Counted from the first letter of the stretch, positions 52,861 through 61,091 are shown. The stretch is 64,000 nt of DNA from Candidatus Nitrosopumilus sp. (GCF_029882185.1 NZ_JAOULD010000006.1:1-64000), one strand, 5' to 3'. Translations and numbers: made by a program. Notes: generated by a model from the sequence alone, not told the origin.

Positions 52861-54411
52861 TTGAAAAGTTTCTTCTTGTTTGCTATTCTGATATTTTTCT
52901 CCATGTTTGTATTTGATAGTGCATTTGGTCATGGTGTAGGCAGTGAAACTTTTCCACCTGTTGATCTAAACGGAAAACAAGTCACTCTGGAAATTTCATC
53001 TTCAAAAAACGATCCTGAAAAAAATGATGATCAACAAATCTCTATTTCAATGATTGATTTTGATTCTAAAATCACATTGCGTGATGTTACATTTTTAATT
53101 AAATCTTATCGTGGTGAAACTTTTCTATTTGAGCAAGAGTTCAAGGCAGATAATGGATTCGTAGTTTTTAATTTTATATCTGAAGATTCTGATACTGTTG
53201 TAATTGAAGAAGTTGCAGATAATGGGCTTTTTGGCTCTTTACTAGGATTAGAAAGCAGAATGATCAATGTAAAAGGACCAAAACTCAGTGAAGGTGGATT
53301 ATACAAATTCGATATTAGTATACTTACAGCTGATGGTTATTCCCAAAAATTAGCAGAACCTCTTATCTTTAATGCAGGAATATCTATTGCTCAAACTACT
53401 ACACACAATTTTGTTGATCCAAATTTTGGTGAGCAAAATATTGATATAGTTACATACTATGATGAAATTTCGGATTTTAATTATGATTCTCACTCAAAAG
53501 AAATCAGTTATTCTATGCCTTTTGAGTGGAGCGAATCTAACATCAATCAAACATCCGTTGTTCACGAGGAACTTGTAATTCCAAAAACATTTGGTGATTT
53601 ACTGGTATCTGGATTTTCAATGTATGTAAATGGAATCAAGTTATCTGATGATGTTACAACTATTGATGATTTTTTCTCTGATGGACGTGTAGTTCATTTT
53701 ATTATTTATCAAAAAGAACTGCTAAACATATTTCAAAATGGCTCTGATCAAAACCAAATGAATTTTGTGATAAAACCTGATCGTGATTATGTTCATTTGA
53801 GCTCAGTTACAGAAAATGGACAATTTAGAATTCTAGCAACTACGGAACCTGAGAATCTAACATCAAATTCCAATGCCAAGATAATTTTTGATGTAACTGA
53901 TATCTTCTTAAAGAACAAACCTGTTTCTACAACTTATGATTTTTCAGTTACACAAAATGAAAAAATAATTTTTGAGCAGAGTGGAATTAGTACAGATTCT
54001 AAAGATAAACATAACATTGCAGAATTTATGGTTCCTGAAAATATCTCCGGAATTGTCAATTTGAATTTTTATAATTTAGACAATAATGATCTTGCAAAAA
54101 CTTCTATTCCCATTGTGATTAATAGAGTTACAAACCAAAACGAAATTTTGATACCTGATTGGATCAGAAACAATGCACTGTGGTGGTCTGAAGAACAAAT
54201 TGATGATAATACATTCATTCAAGGAATAGAATATTTGATAAAAAACAATATTATTGTAATTCCTCAAACACAACAAGAAACAACAGATGCTCAAAAGATC
54301 CCATCATGGATCAGAAACAATGCAGAGTGGTGGGCAGCAGGACAAATCGATGATGAGACATTTGTTCAAGGACTTGAATTTTTAATCAAGAAAGGAATTA
54401 TTCATGTTTGA
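52861..54411 (+). CDS. Exported His-Gly protein with two WIRNNAxWW repeats
   Basis: A 516-aa surface protein. I place the start at TTG 52861, giving the signal peptide KSFFLFAILIFFSMFVFDS and a mature N-terminus HGVGSE after AFG. A longer frame from 52768 would overlap the 68-aa gene and bury the signal peptide. The body shares PKLSEGGLYKFDI and SMPFEWSES with paralogues. The C-terminal repeats are IPDWIRNNALWW (about residue 430) and [19 protein letters not shown] (about 480). Confidence 0.82.
   Translation: MKSFFLFAILIFFSMFVFDSAFGHGVGSETFPPVDLNGKQVTLEISSSKNDPEKNDDQQISISMIDFDSKITLRDVTFLIKSYRGETFLFEQEFKADNGFVVFNFISEDSDTVVIEEVADNGLFGSLLGLESRMINVKGPKLSEGGLYKFDISILTADGYSQKLAEPLIFNAGISIAQTTTHNFVDPNFGEQNIDIVTYYDEISDFNYDSHSKEISYSMPFEWSESNINQTSVVHEELVIPKTFGDLLVSGFSMYVNGIKLSDDVTTIDDFFSDGRVVHFIIYQKELLNIFQNGSDQNQMNFVIKPDRDYVHLSSVTENGQFRILATTEPENLTSNSNAKIIFDVTDIFLKNKPVSTTYDFSVTQNEKIIFEQSGISTDSKDKHNIAEFMVPENISGIVNLNFYNLDNNDLAKTSIPIVINRVTNQNEILIPDWIRNNALWWSEEQIDDNTFIQGIEYLIKNNIIVIPQTQQETTDAQKIPSWIRNNAEWWAAGQIDDETFVQGLEFLIKKGIIHV
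54313..54351 (+). repeat. 39-bp core of the WIKNNAxWW repeat, third DNA copy
   Basis: aaacaatgcagagtggtggg followed by cagcaggacaaatcgatga, identical to the same stretch in both repeats of the 50895 gene. Confidence 0.85.
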
Positions 54412-54474
54412 TTGATACTAGTTCGAGAAATGAACCAGTCGCTTTAAATGAATAATTGAGTAATTATCATTACT

Positions 54475-54867
54475 TTGTTTAGGCCTGAAACAATTCTTGA
54501 AAGAAAGTCAACTCTATTTTCAATTGTAGTTACTGGCGTAATCGCAATTTTGGCTTTGCCTATAATTGTTCCACATTTGTTCCATGGATATCATCTTGCT
54601 CATATTTTCTTACATGTTGGAGGAATCACACTTGCAGTATTCATTACAGTTCTTGCAGTATTTGCATATTATAGACTGAAGACTAAACGACTCTTACTAA
54701 GTGCAATAGCATTTGGAAATTTTATTGGTGCTGAAGCTGTTTTACTAATTGACGCCACTTGGCCAACTATCTTTGATCTTGATATGATGTCAATTTCTGA
54801 AGTGGGACATTTATTGACATTTGTGACATTAGGATTATTGGCATTAGGAGTGTTTAGAAATGACTAA
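54475..54867 (+). CDS. Four-helix membrane protein with His-rich helix
   Basis: A 130-aa protein with about four transmembrane helices. The second region reads PHLFHGYHLAHIFLHVGG, five His spaced along a membrane-proximal helix, which could bind a metal or heme. Start TTG, about 27 bp after the TATA-like gctttaaat. Its stop overlaps the next gene, a DNA-binding regulator, suggesting a membrane sensor plus regulator pair. No family recognised. Confidence 0.7.
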   Translation: MFRPETILERKSTLFSIVVTGVIAILALPIIVPHLFHGYHLAHIFLHVGGITLAVFITVLAVFAYYRLKTKRLLLSAIAFGNFIGAEAVLLIDATWPTIFDLDMMSISEVGHLLTFVTLGLLALGVFRND

Positions 54868-55360
54868 TAGAGATTTACAAATTCAACAAATCATAGAACA
54901 AAATCCTGGAATTCAATTCCGTGAAATTATGCGTTCATCTGGATTAAAAAACGGAGTTCTCAGTCACTATCTTGGAAAATTAGAAAAAAACGGAATCATC
55001 AAAGCTAATCGTGGTCCACGACAAGTAAGATTTTATCCACCACAAATTACTGAACCTGAATCAATTATAATCAAAGCTTTGCGAAAACAAACTCCTCGTG
55101 ATTTACTACTTGCATTAATAGAAAATGACGGATCAGAATTTTCTGAACTAGTTAAGGCAGTTAAAAAATCACCGTCAACTGTTTCACTATATCTATCACA
55201 ACTTGTAGATGATGAACTAGTAGAAATAAAATTTGTCCATCTCAAAAAAAGATATCATATTAAAGCAAGAGATATCATAGATAAATTAATTGAAGACTAT
55301 AGGCCAAGCATACTTGAGAAATCAACTTCTGGGTTTGAAGACATTTTCAACTCCTTCTAG
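54860..55360 (+). CDS. Transcriptional regulator with two winged-helix domains
   Basis: A 166-aa ArsR/MarR-like protein. The first winged helix spans residues about 5-65 (NPGIQFREIMRSSGLKNGVL, GIIKANRGPRQVRFYP) and the second about 75-135 (SEFSELVKAVKKSPSTVSLY). Coupled to the upstream membrane protein gene and overlapping the following surface-protein gene, so it likely responds to an envelope or metal signal and may act on this island. Confidence 0.8.
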   Translation: MTNRDLQIQQIIEQNPGIQFREIMRSSGLKNGVLSHYLGKLEKNGIIKANRGPRQVRFYPPQITEPESIIIKALRKQTPRDLLLALIENDGSEFSELVKAVKKSPSTVSLYLSQLVDDELVEIKFVHLKKRYHIKARDIIDKLIEDYRPSILEKSTSGFEDIFNSF

Positions 55361-56588
55361 AATTTCACAACTAATCATTCCTATGTTTTTAGGATTATTC
55401 ATTCTTCTGTTACTTCCTACAATTGCTTATGCTGATGTTTTCATACCAGATAGTGAATATGCTGGATATTATGATTATGAAGGAGTTTACACTGTTGTTG
55501 GAAATGTAAAAAACCAAAATGATTTTGCATTAATTCCAATAATTACAATATCTGTTATTGATAATGATCAGAAAAAAATTACTCATACATTACATCATGT
55601 ACCTATACCTGCAATGACTGATATTCCATTTAAATTAAAATTTCCAGAGATTCATGGTGATAATCCCGTCTTACTAAATGCTGAATTAGAGTATTCTAAA
55701 ACCAAAAAAAATCCTGTCCCTATACAGATTATCTATGATAAAACTTTGATTACTCATGAAGATGGTCATGTTACTGGTAGAATAACAAACATTGGAAATC
55801 AAACAGTATACAATCCTAAAATATTTGCGATTGTTCATGGCTATGAAAAATATATTTTAGATGTTGCTCAAAATATAAAACCAATTGAAAAGATTGAGCC
55901 AGGACAAATACTGAACTTTACAATATACCCTGATCCTTCTGTATCTGAACCCGTTCGTTTCTATTCGTGTTTTGCACCAGTTGATACTACTGTAATTCCT
56001 GTAACTGCAAAGAAAAATGGCGGTAATTTTGATTTTAGATATGATTCAGGTGCATGGTATTCTGCTGCAAAGTTTGATGAGAAAGGAACAACGATGAGTA
56101 TTCGTGGGTATAACAGCTATCCATTAGAGACTTATGCTAATTTTGAGTTTCCTCCAATTTCAGGAAATGAAAAATTTTTTGTAACCCTAAATGATGAACC
56201 TGTTGATTTTATTCAAAGCATAGATGAGATGGGATTTTGGCATGTTGCATTTAGAGTTGGACCAACATCACAAGGTACACTCAAAATTTCAGGTTTTGAT
56301 AAAGGATTACCACCTGAGATGCCAAAAATTCCTCAATGGATCAAGACTAATGCTAATTGGTGGATAACAAACCAAATCACTGATTCAGAATTTCTTGAAG
56401 GAATTGACTTTTTGTTTGAAAAACAAATTGTTTCTGTTCCTGAACGAGATGTAATTTCAGAATCACAATGGAAAATTCCATCTTGGGTAAAAAATTCTGC
56501 AGGATGGTGGTCTGAAGAAAAAATTTCAGATGATGAGTTTCTAAATATAATTGAAAATCTTGTAAAGAGAAACATCATTGTGATATGA
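55335..56588 (+). CDS. Exported protein with two divergent WIKxNAxWW repeats
   Basis: A 417-aa surface protein. I chose TTG at 55335, which gives KTFSTPSRISQLIIPMFLG and a signal peptide ending AYA; it overlaps the regulator gene by 26 bp. The body is beta-sandwich-like, with GRITNIGNQTVYNPKI typical of a CARDB/FxLYD fold. The repeats are IPQWIKTNANWW (about residue 331) and IPSWVKNSAGWW (about 381). It lacks the His-Gly N-terminus of the other three. Confidence 0.78.
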   Translation: MKTFSTPSRISQLIIPMFLGLFILLLLPTIAYADVFIPDSEYAGYYDYEGVYTVVGNVKNQNDFALIPIITISVIDNDQKKITHTLHHVPIPAMTDIPFKLKFPEIHGDNPVLLNAELEYSKTKKNPVPIQIIYDKTLITHEDGHVTGRITNIGNQTVYNPKIFAIVHGYEKYILDVAQNIKPIEKIEPGQILNFTIYPDPSVSEPVRFYSCFAPVDTTVIPVTAKKNGGNFDFRYDSGAWYSAAKFDEKGTTMSIRGYNSYPLETYANFEFPPISGNEKFFVTLNDEPVDFIQSIDEMGFWHVAFRVGPTSQGTLKISGFDKGLPPEMPKIPQWIKTNANWWITNQITDSEFLEGIDFLFEKQIVSVPERDVISESQWKIPSWVKNSAGWWSEEKISDDEFLNIIENLVKRNIIVI

Positions 56589-56600
56589 TTGGTACATTCG
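56588..56600 (+). repeat. 13-bp inverted repeat, left arm, flanking the CHRD gene
   Basis: ATTGGTACATTCG, the exact reverse complement of CGAATGTACCAAT at 57291-57303. The arms bracket the CHRD gene (56648-57241) and contain the TTGGTACA motif. Confidence 0.6.
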
Positions 56601-56647
56601 ACGAATATCCCAAACTCGTTTAATAAAAAAAAAGCATTATTTCTTTT

Positions 56648-57241
56648 ATGAAACAAAATAGTACAGTCTTAGGACTATCTATTGCAGCAATTTTTGCAAT
56701 TACTGTAATTGCAATCTCTGCAACACCAACTGCTATGGCAAAATCAGATGCTAATGGTCAACCAGATTTGGTTGCAACATTAACTGCAGAAGGATCAAAT
56801 GATGCGCAAGGTAAAGCATTATTTTGGTTTAATGATGATGCATCAGAATTAAGATACAAAATTATATTGAATAAAGTTGATGTTGGTTCTGTTGGAGATA
56901 ATGGTACAGGTAATGACAAGAATTCTGGAAAAGGATTGGAATATTATGTAACCAAACTCCATATTCATGCAGCTCCTGGAGGAATCCATGCCGGAGAACA
57001 TCTTCTAAATGTTGTTGGTCCAGCAGATGATGATCTAAACATTACAGGTCATACATTATCAGGAATCTGGGATGATGAAGACATGACACATGATCATCAT
57101 GGTCATGGACATAATTCTAAGACTTTAACAAGTCAAGTTGCAGCACTTTGTAACGGAGATACTGATGTGAATGTACATCTTAGTGGTTCTGGTGAATATA
57201 TTCGTGGAATCATTGAAACAAACTCTGATACATGCTCATAA
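56648..57241 (+). CDS. Exported CHRD-domain protein with His-rich loop
   Basis: A 197-aa secreted protein. Signal peptide (LGLSIAAIFAITVIAISA, ending AMA) and then a CHRD domain: LTAEGSNDAQGKALFWF, KLHIHAAPGGIHAGEHLL and VNVHLSGSGEYIRGIIETN match the AHIHxG and VNVHT...GEIRG signatures. A loop near residues 152-162 reads MTHDHHGHGHNSK and could bind metal. No anchor is seen, so it may be released. Flanked by a 13-bp inverted repeat. Confidence 0.85.
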   Translation: MKQNSTVLGLSIAAIFAITVIAISATPTAMAKSDANGQPDLVATLTAEGSNDAQGKALFWFNDDASELRYKIILNKVDVGSVGDNGTGNDKNSGKGLEYYVTKLHIHAAPGGIHAGEHLLNVVGPADDDLNITGHTLSGIWDDEDMTHDHHGHGHNSKTLTSQVAALCNGDTDVNVHLSGSGEYIRGIIETNSDTCS

Positions 57242-57487
57242 CTATAGGATTTCAAATCTATTCTTTATTTTTATTTCTTAATACATCCTACGAATGTACC
57301 AATTCTATTTTTATCTATCAGGTCATAGTAAATTATACAGGTCATAGTTAGGTGAGAAACAGAGGAGTCATAGTACCAGTTTCTCATCTCATTCTTCTAA
57401 GTTAATGAAATTCTAATAAAAACAGGATCATTACAAATTTAAATCTAATAATCTTATTATACAAATTTTATTCAAACAAAATAACTA
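57242..57487. other. Structured intergenic region with hairpin and GTCATAGT repeats
   Basis: 246 bp without a convincing ORF. It holds GTCATAGT at 57322, 57341 and 57367, and an 11-bp stem (AGGTGAGAAAC at 57350-57360 with GTTTCTCATCT at 57379-57389, one G-U pair) around an 18-nt loop that carries the third repeat. Possible small RNA or regulator binding region upstream of the rhomboid gene. Confidence 0.5.
57291..57303 (-). repeat. 13-bp inverted repeat, right arm, flanking the CHRD gene
   Basis: CGAATGTACCAAT on the plus strand, pairing exactly with the arm at 56588-56600. Confidence 0.6.
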
Positions 57488-58246
57488 ATGTTACCAATAC
57501 GAGATGAAAACCCACATCCTCCAGGATTCAAACCGAAAATAACTATTGGTTTAATCATAATGAACGTTGCAATATTTTTCTATGAGATAGCTGTCACTGG
57601 TCAATTTTGGGAATTTTCTAATCAACAAGCAGCACTGATGTTTTTTGAGTGGGGTGCAGTTCCAGGTTGTATTACTGGCTTTACATCTGTAATACAACCT
57701 GGAGTTTCATGTCCTGACATGTCTTACATTTCTTTATTCAGTTCCATTTTCATGCATGGTGGTTTGATGCATCTGGGTGGTAACATGTTGTTTTTATGGA
57801 TTTTTGGAGATAACATAGAGCTAAAGTTTGGCAAAGCAAAATTTCTTTTAATTTATCTTGGATGGGGAATTGGTGCAGGTTTAGCTCATGTTGTAATAGA
57901 TCCAGCAAGCTCCATTCCTGCTGTAGGCGCATCAGGAGCAATATCTGGTGTACTTGGCGCATATCTTGCAGTCTTTCCTAGAGTTCGAATCACTACTTTT
58001 CTAATGCTAGGATTCATCTGGAGAACTATGCATATTCAGGCAAAATGGTTCTTACCATTTTGGTTGGTCTTTCAAAATTTGTTACCCTTTTTCATAGGTG
58101 GCTTTGGTGTTGCAGGCGGCGGCGTTGCATATATGGCTCACATTGGAGGATTTGCAATTGGATTTGCAACTGGATACTTATACAAGAAAACACATAGCTC
58201 TGAATACACTTATGGAACAAGATACGGTTACAGACCAGATTATTGA
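57488..58246 (+). CDS. Rhomboid-family intramembrane serine protease
   Basis: A 252-aa membrane protease with six or seven helices. The catalytic Ser is in PAVGASGAISGVLGAY and the catalytic His in YMAHIGGFAIGF; GGNMLFLWIFGDNIE is the family loop. Rhomboids cleave transmembrane segments, so it could process surface proteins such as those encoded upstream; that link is only positional. Confidence 0.93.
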   Translation: MLPIRDENPHPPGFKPKITIGLIIMNVAIFFYEIAVTGQFWEFSNQQAALMFFEWGAVPGCITGFTSVIQPGVSCPDMSYISLFSSIFMHGGLMHLGGNMLFLWIFGDNIELKFGKAKFLLIYLGWGIGAGLAHVVIDPASSIPAVGASGAISGVLGAYLAVFPRVRITTFLMLGFIWRTMHIQAKWFLPFWLVFQNLLPFFIGGFGVAGGGVAYMAHIGGFAIGFATGYLYKKTHSSEYTYGTRYGYRPDY

Positions 58247-58279
58247 AAGAATAAATCACTGATTCTGTTTGCAATTTAC

Positions 58280-58456
58280 ATGCCTTTGATTACAGTATCA
58301 ATGTATCCTGGTAGAACTCAGGAACAAAAAGACGAATATGCAAAAGCAATAACAAAATCAGCAGTTGAGATTCTAAAAACAAAAGAGAACCACGTAATTG
58401 TTGTTTTTGAAGACAATCCTAAGGAAAATTGGTTTTTAGCAGGAAACCAACTTTAA
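58280..58456 (+). CDS. 4-oxalocrotonate tautomerase-family protein
   Basis: A 58-aa protein, MPLITVSMYPGRTQEQKDEY onward, with the catalytic Pro2 after Met removal and the usual IKTKENHVIVVFEDNPKENW-like strand near the end. The size and pattern match 4-OT hexamer subunits. The substrate in this organism is unknown. Confidence 0.88.
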   Translation: MPLITVSMYPGRTQEQKDEYAKAITKSAVEILKTKENHVIVVFEDNPKENWFLAGNQL

Positions 58457-58472
58457 TTATTTTAAAAAAATA

Positions 58473-58501
58473 TTTGACTGGAAAGTATCTCTCCAGTCAA
58501 A
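58473..58501. other. Perfect 10-bp hairpin after the tautomerase gene
   Basis: TTTGACTGGA (58473-58482) pairs perfectly with TCCAGTCAAA (58492-58501) around a 9-nt loop, 16 bp after the tautomerase stop. There is no T-run directly after it, so it is not a standard terminator; it may stabilise the mRNA end or belong to a small RNA. Confidence 0.55.
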
Positions 58502-58562
58502 GGATGACATACACACTATGATCGGTCTGTATTGTATAGGATGAGTTTGCATAATAAGAAAA

Positions 58563-58585
58563 TGGTACATTTCTAATTTGTACCA
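58563..58585. promoter_or_regulatory. TGGTACA-N9-TGTACCA inverted repeat before the nitrilase gene
   Basis: Perfect 7-bp arms separated by 9 bp, 39 bp before the nitrilase ATG and next to its TATA-like region. The half-sites match the TTGGTACA/TGTACCAA motif found elsewhere in the last 16 kb, so this looks like a complete operator. Confidence 0.5.
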
Positions 58586-58624
58586 CAAGTTTATCCTTTT
58601 ATTGTAATACAATTAACCAATTTT

Positions 58625-59431
58625 ATGAAAGTTGCAGTAGTTCAATTCAAAGCTTCAACTAGTAAAGAGGATAACCTCAAAAAAATCATTTCATACATTT
58701 CAAAAGCTGCATCAAAAAATGCAATGTTATGTGCGTTTCCAGAGTTTATGATGTTTTATACAAATTCATCTCAAACTGCCAGACAACTATCAGAATTAGC
58801 TGAAACAATTAATGGAAATTTTGTTTCAACAATTGCAAAGACTGCAAAAGAAAATGAAATTCAAGTTATAGGATCATTTTATGAGAAAAGCAGAAAAAAA
58901 GATAGAGTTTATGATACTGCATTTGTGATTGATAAAACGGGCAAAATAATCTCCACATATAGAAAAATTCATCTTTATGATGCTTTAGGATTCAAAGAAT
59001 CTGACAAAATGATATCAGGCTCAAAAATCACAAAGCCAATCAAAACATCTGTTGGAAGAATTGGTATGATGATTTGTTATGATTTAAGATTTCCAGAAAT
59101 GTCAAGATCACTTGCATCTACAGGCTCTGAAGTTTTAGTTGCACCGTCTGCTTGGGTTAAAGGAAATATGAAAGAAGAACATTGGATTACAATAAACAAA
59201 ACACGTGCAATTGAGAATGGATGTTATGTTATATCTCCAGATCAGGTTGGAAATATCTACTGTGGACGAAGTCTAGTAGTTGATCCGTATGGAAAAATTT
59301 TACTTGATATGAAAAAGAAACAAGGGATTGGTTTTGTAAATATAGATTTGAACAAAGTAAAACAAACACGAAAAATTTTGCCTTTACTTAAAAACAGAAG
59401 AACTGATATTTACCCTACTTTGAAGATTTAG
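58625..59431 (+). CDS. Nitrilase-superfamily carbon-nitrogen hydrolase
   Basis: A 268-aa amidase-type enzyme with the Glu-Lys-Cys triad in FPEFMMF, YRKIHLYDA and MMICYDLRFPEMSR. Similar proteins act on deaminated glutathione, omega-amides or small amides; the substrate is undecided. Convergent with the zinc-finger gene, with a 17-bp overlap. Confidence 0.93.
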   Translation: MKVAVVQFKASTSKEDNLKKIISYISKAASKNAMLCAFPEFMMFYTNSSQTARQLSELAETINGNFVSTIAKTAKENEIQVIGSFYEKSRKKDRVYDTAFVIDKTGKIISTYRKIHLYDALGFKESDKMISGSKITKPIKTSVGRIGMMICYDLRFPEMSRSLASTGSEVLVAPSAWVKGNMKEEHWITINKTRAIENGCYVISPDQVGNIYCGRSLVVDPYGKILLDMKKKQGIGFVNIDLNKVKQTRKILPLLKNRRTDIYPTLKI

Positions 59432-59879
59432 TTTTTCTGCTGTCACAATTAAAATTCCCACATTGCTTAGTCCATTTTTGATTTCGTGAATAACGAAAAA
59501 TTATCATTGGCCATTTACATATATTGCAAGGCATCTTAGTAGCTCTCATTCTTGCTTTTTGTAATAACGGCGATGACGCTTTGCATCCTCCATAAAAGTT
59601 TGAACAACCCATGAATCGTTTTCTTGTAGATTTAGATCTAATTACCATTAATTCCCCCAACTTGCATTCAGGACATGGAACCAGTCCATTTTTAGGAGAA
59701 TTTGTTCCAATAATGATGTATTTTTTCTCCTTTGATGACCACGAGAGAAATCCGTTACTGTCAAAATACTGGATTATTTCTTTTTTGAACATATTCGTTC
59801 TTGACTTTGTAGTTTTGACTACATGTCTCATAATCGGTTTTTTTACCTGAATGGTTTTAAGATTTGATTTTCTTGGCAT
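59415..59879 (-). CDS. Topoisomerase-type zinc finger protein
   Basis: A 154-aa protein with two C4 zinc fingers of the kind found at the C-terminus of topoisomerase I: CPECKLGELMVIRSKSTRKR followed by FMGCSNFYGGC, and CNICKWPMIIFRYS followed by QCGNFNCDSR. A basic N-terminal segment may form a helix-turn-helix-like DNA contact. It has no catalytic topoisomerase domain. Probably a nucleic-acid-binding accessory protein. Confidence 0.75.
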   Translation of the reverse strand: MPRKSNLKTIQVKKPIMRHVVKTTKSRTNMFKKEIIQYFDSNGFLSWSSKEKKYIIIGTNSPKNGLVPCPECKLGELMVIRSKSTRKRFMGCSNFYGGCKASSPLLQKARMRATKMPCNICKWPMIIFRYSRNQKWTKQCGNFNCDSRKTKSSK

Positions 59880-59935
59880 TATCTATAATGGATTTACTAA
59901 AACAATTTTTATAGGGAAATAGGTCAGTGACATTT

Positions 59936-61090
59936 ATGGAAAAGGTTTGTGTTCTTGGCGCTGGTAGCACCAAATATGGAAAATTAAGTGAAAGTATTGC
60001 AGATATTACTACTCAAGCATCAGTTTCAGCCATAGAAAATGCAGGAATCACTCCAAAAGAGATCAAAGCCTCTTACATTTCAAATGTCTTTGGAGTCGCT
60101 GACAAACAGGTCCATATTGGTCCTGTCTTAATGAGTAGATTAGGAATTCCAGATAAACCATCGTTAACAATAGAGTCTGCATGTGGTAGTGGTTCTGTAT
60201 CTTTTAGAGAAGCATATGCTAATGTCGCCGCCGGATTTTATGATTGTCTTCTTGTTACAGGTGTTGAAAAAGTAACTCATACTGGAACTGAATGGACTAC
60301 AACTTACTTTGCATATTGTTCTGACTTTTTCTATGAAGGTCAAGCAGGCGCATCATTTCCTGGTTTGTTTGCATCTATGGCAAGAGCTTACTTGACAGAA
60401 TTTAATGCAACTGAAGAAGACTTTGCAGCAGTTGCAGTAAAGAATCATGATAATGGTTTTCTTAATCCAAAAGCTCACATGCAAAAGAAAATTACAGTTG
60501 ATGATGTAATGAAGTCTGCTGTGGTTGCAAGTCCACTAAAACTTTATGACTGTTGCCCATTTTCTGATGGTGCAAGTTCTGTTATTCTTTGTTCTGAAAA
60601 ATTTGCAAAAGAACATGGAGGTGACTATATTGAGGTTATTGGTTCTGGCAGAGGTGGCTCACCAGCTGCATTACAAGGACGTGAACACATGACAACAATC
60701 CCTAGTACAAAGATTGCAGCAGCTGATGCATACAAAATGGCAGGTATCACTGCAAAAGATATTGATTTTGCAGAGGTACATGATTGTTTTACAATTGCAG
60801 AAGTAGTTGACACTGAAGACTTGGGATTCTTTGATAAAGGACAAGGTATACAAGCTGTTCGTGAAGGAAGAACAAAATTAAATTCTGATATTTCAATTAA
60901 TCCATCAGGTGGTCTTAAATCTAAAGGACATCCAATTGGAGCAACAGGTGTTGGACAAGTAGTAGAAGTATTTGATCAATTAACTGGAAGAGCTGGTGAA
61001 AGAACTGTTAAAGATGCAAAAATTGGTTTAACTCATAATTTTGGTGCAACTGGTGCAAGTTGTGCTGTTCACGTATTCCAAAGTGTGTAA
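59936..61090 (+). CDS. Thiolase-family acetyl-CoA acetyltransferase
   Basis: A 384-aa thiolase of the archaeal SCP-x-like type. The nucleophilic Cys is in ESACGSGSVSFREA, with His in EVHDCFTIAE and GHPIGATGVGQ further on. Start at ATG 59936; a TATA-like attttatagg about 27 bp upstream fits a leaderless transcript, and GTG 59927 is the alternative. With its DUF35 partner it may perform the acetoacetyl-CoA step of the 3-hydroxypropionate/4-hydroxybutyrate cycle or archaeal mevalonate synthesis. Confidence 0.92.
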   Translation: MEKVCVLGAGSTKYGKLSESIADITTQASVSAIENAGITPKEIKASYISNVFGVADKQVHIGPVLMSRLGIPDKPSLTIESACGSGSVSFREAYANVAAGFYDCLLVTGVEKVTHTGTEWTTTYFAYCSDFFYEGQAGASFPGLFASMARAYLTEFNATEEDFAAVAVKNHDNGFLNPKAHMQKKITVDDVMKSAVVASPLKLYDCCPFSDGASSVILCSEKFAKEHGGDYIEVIGSGRGGSPAALQGREHMTTIPSTKIAAADAYKMAGITAKDIDFAEVHDCFTIAEVVDTEDLGFFDKGQGIQAVREGRTKLNSDISINPSGGLKSKGHPIGATGVGQVVEVFDQLTGRAGERTVKDAKIGLTHNFGATGASCAVHVFQSV

Positions 61091-61091
61091 A

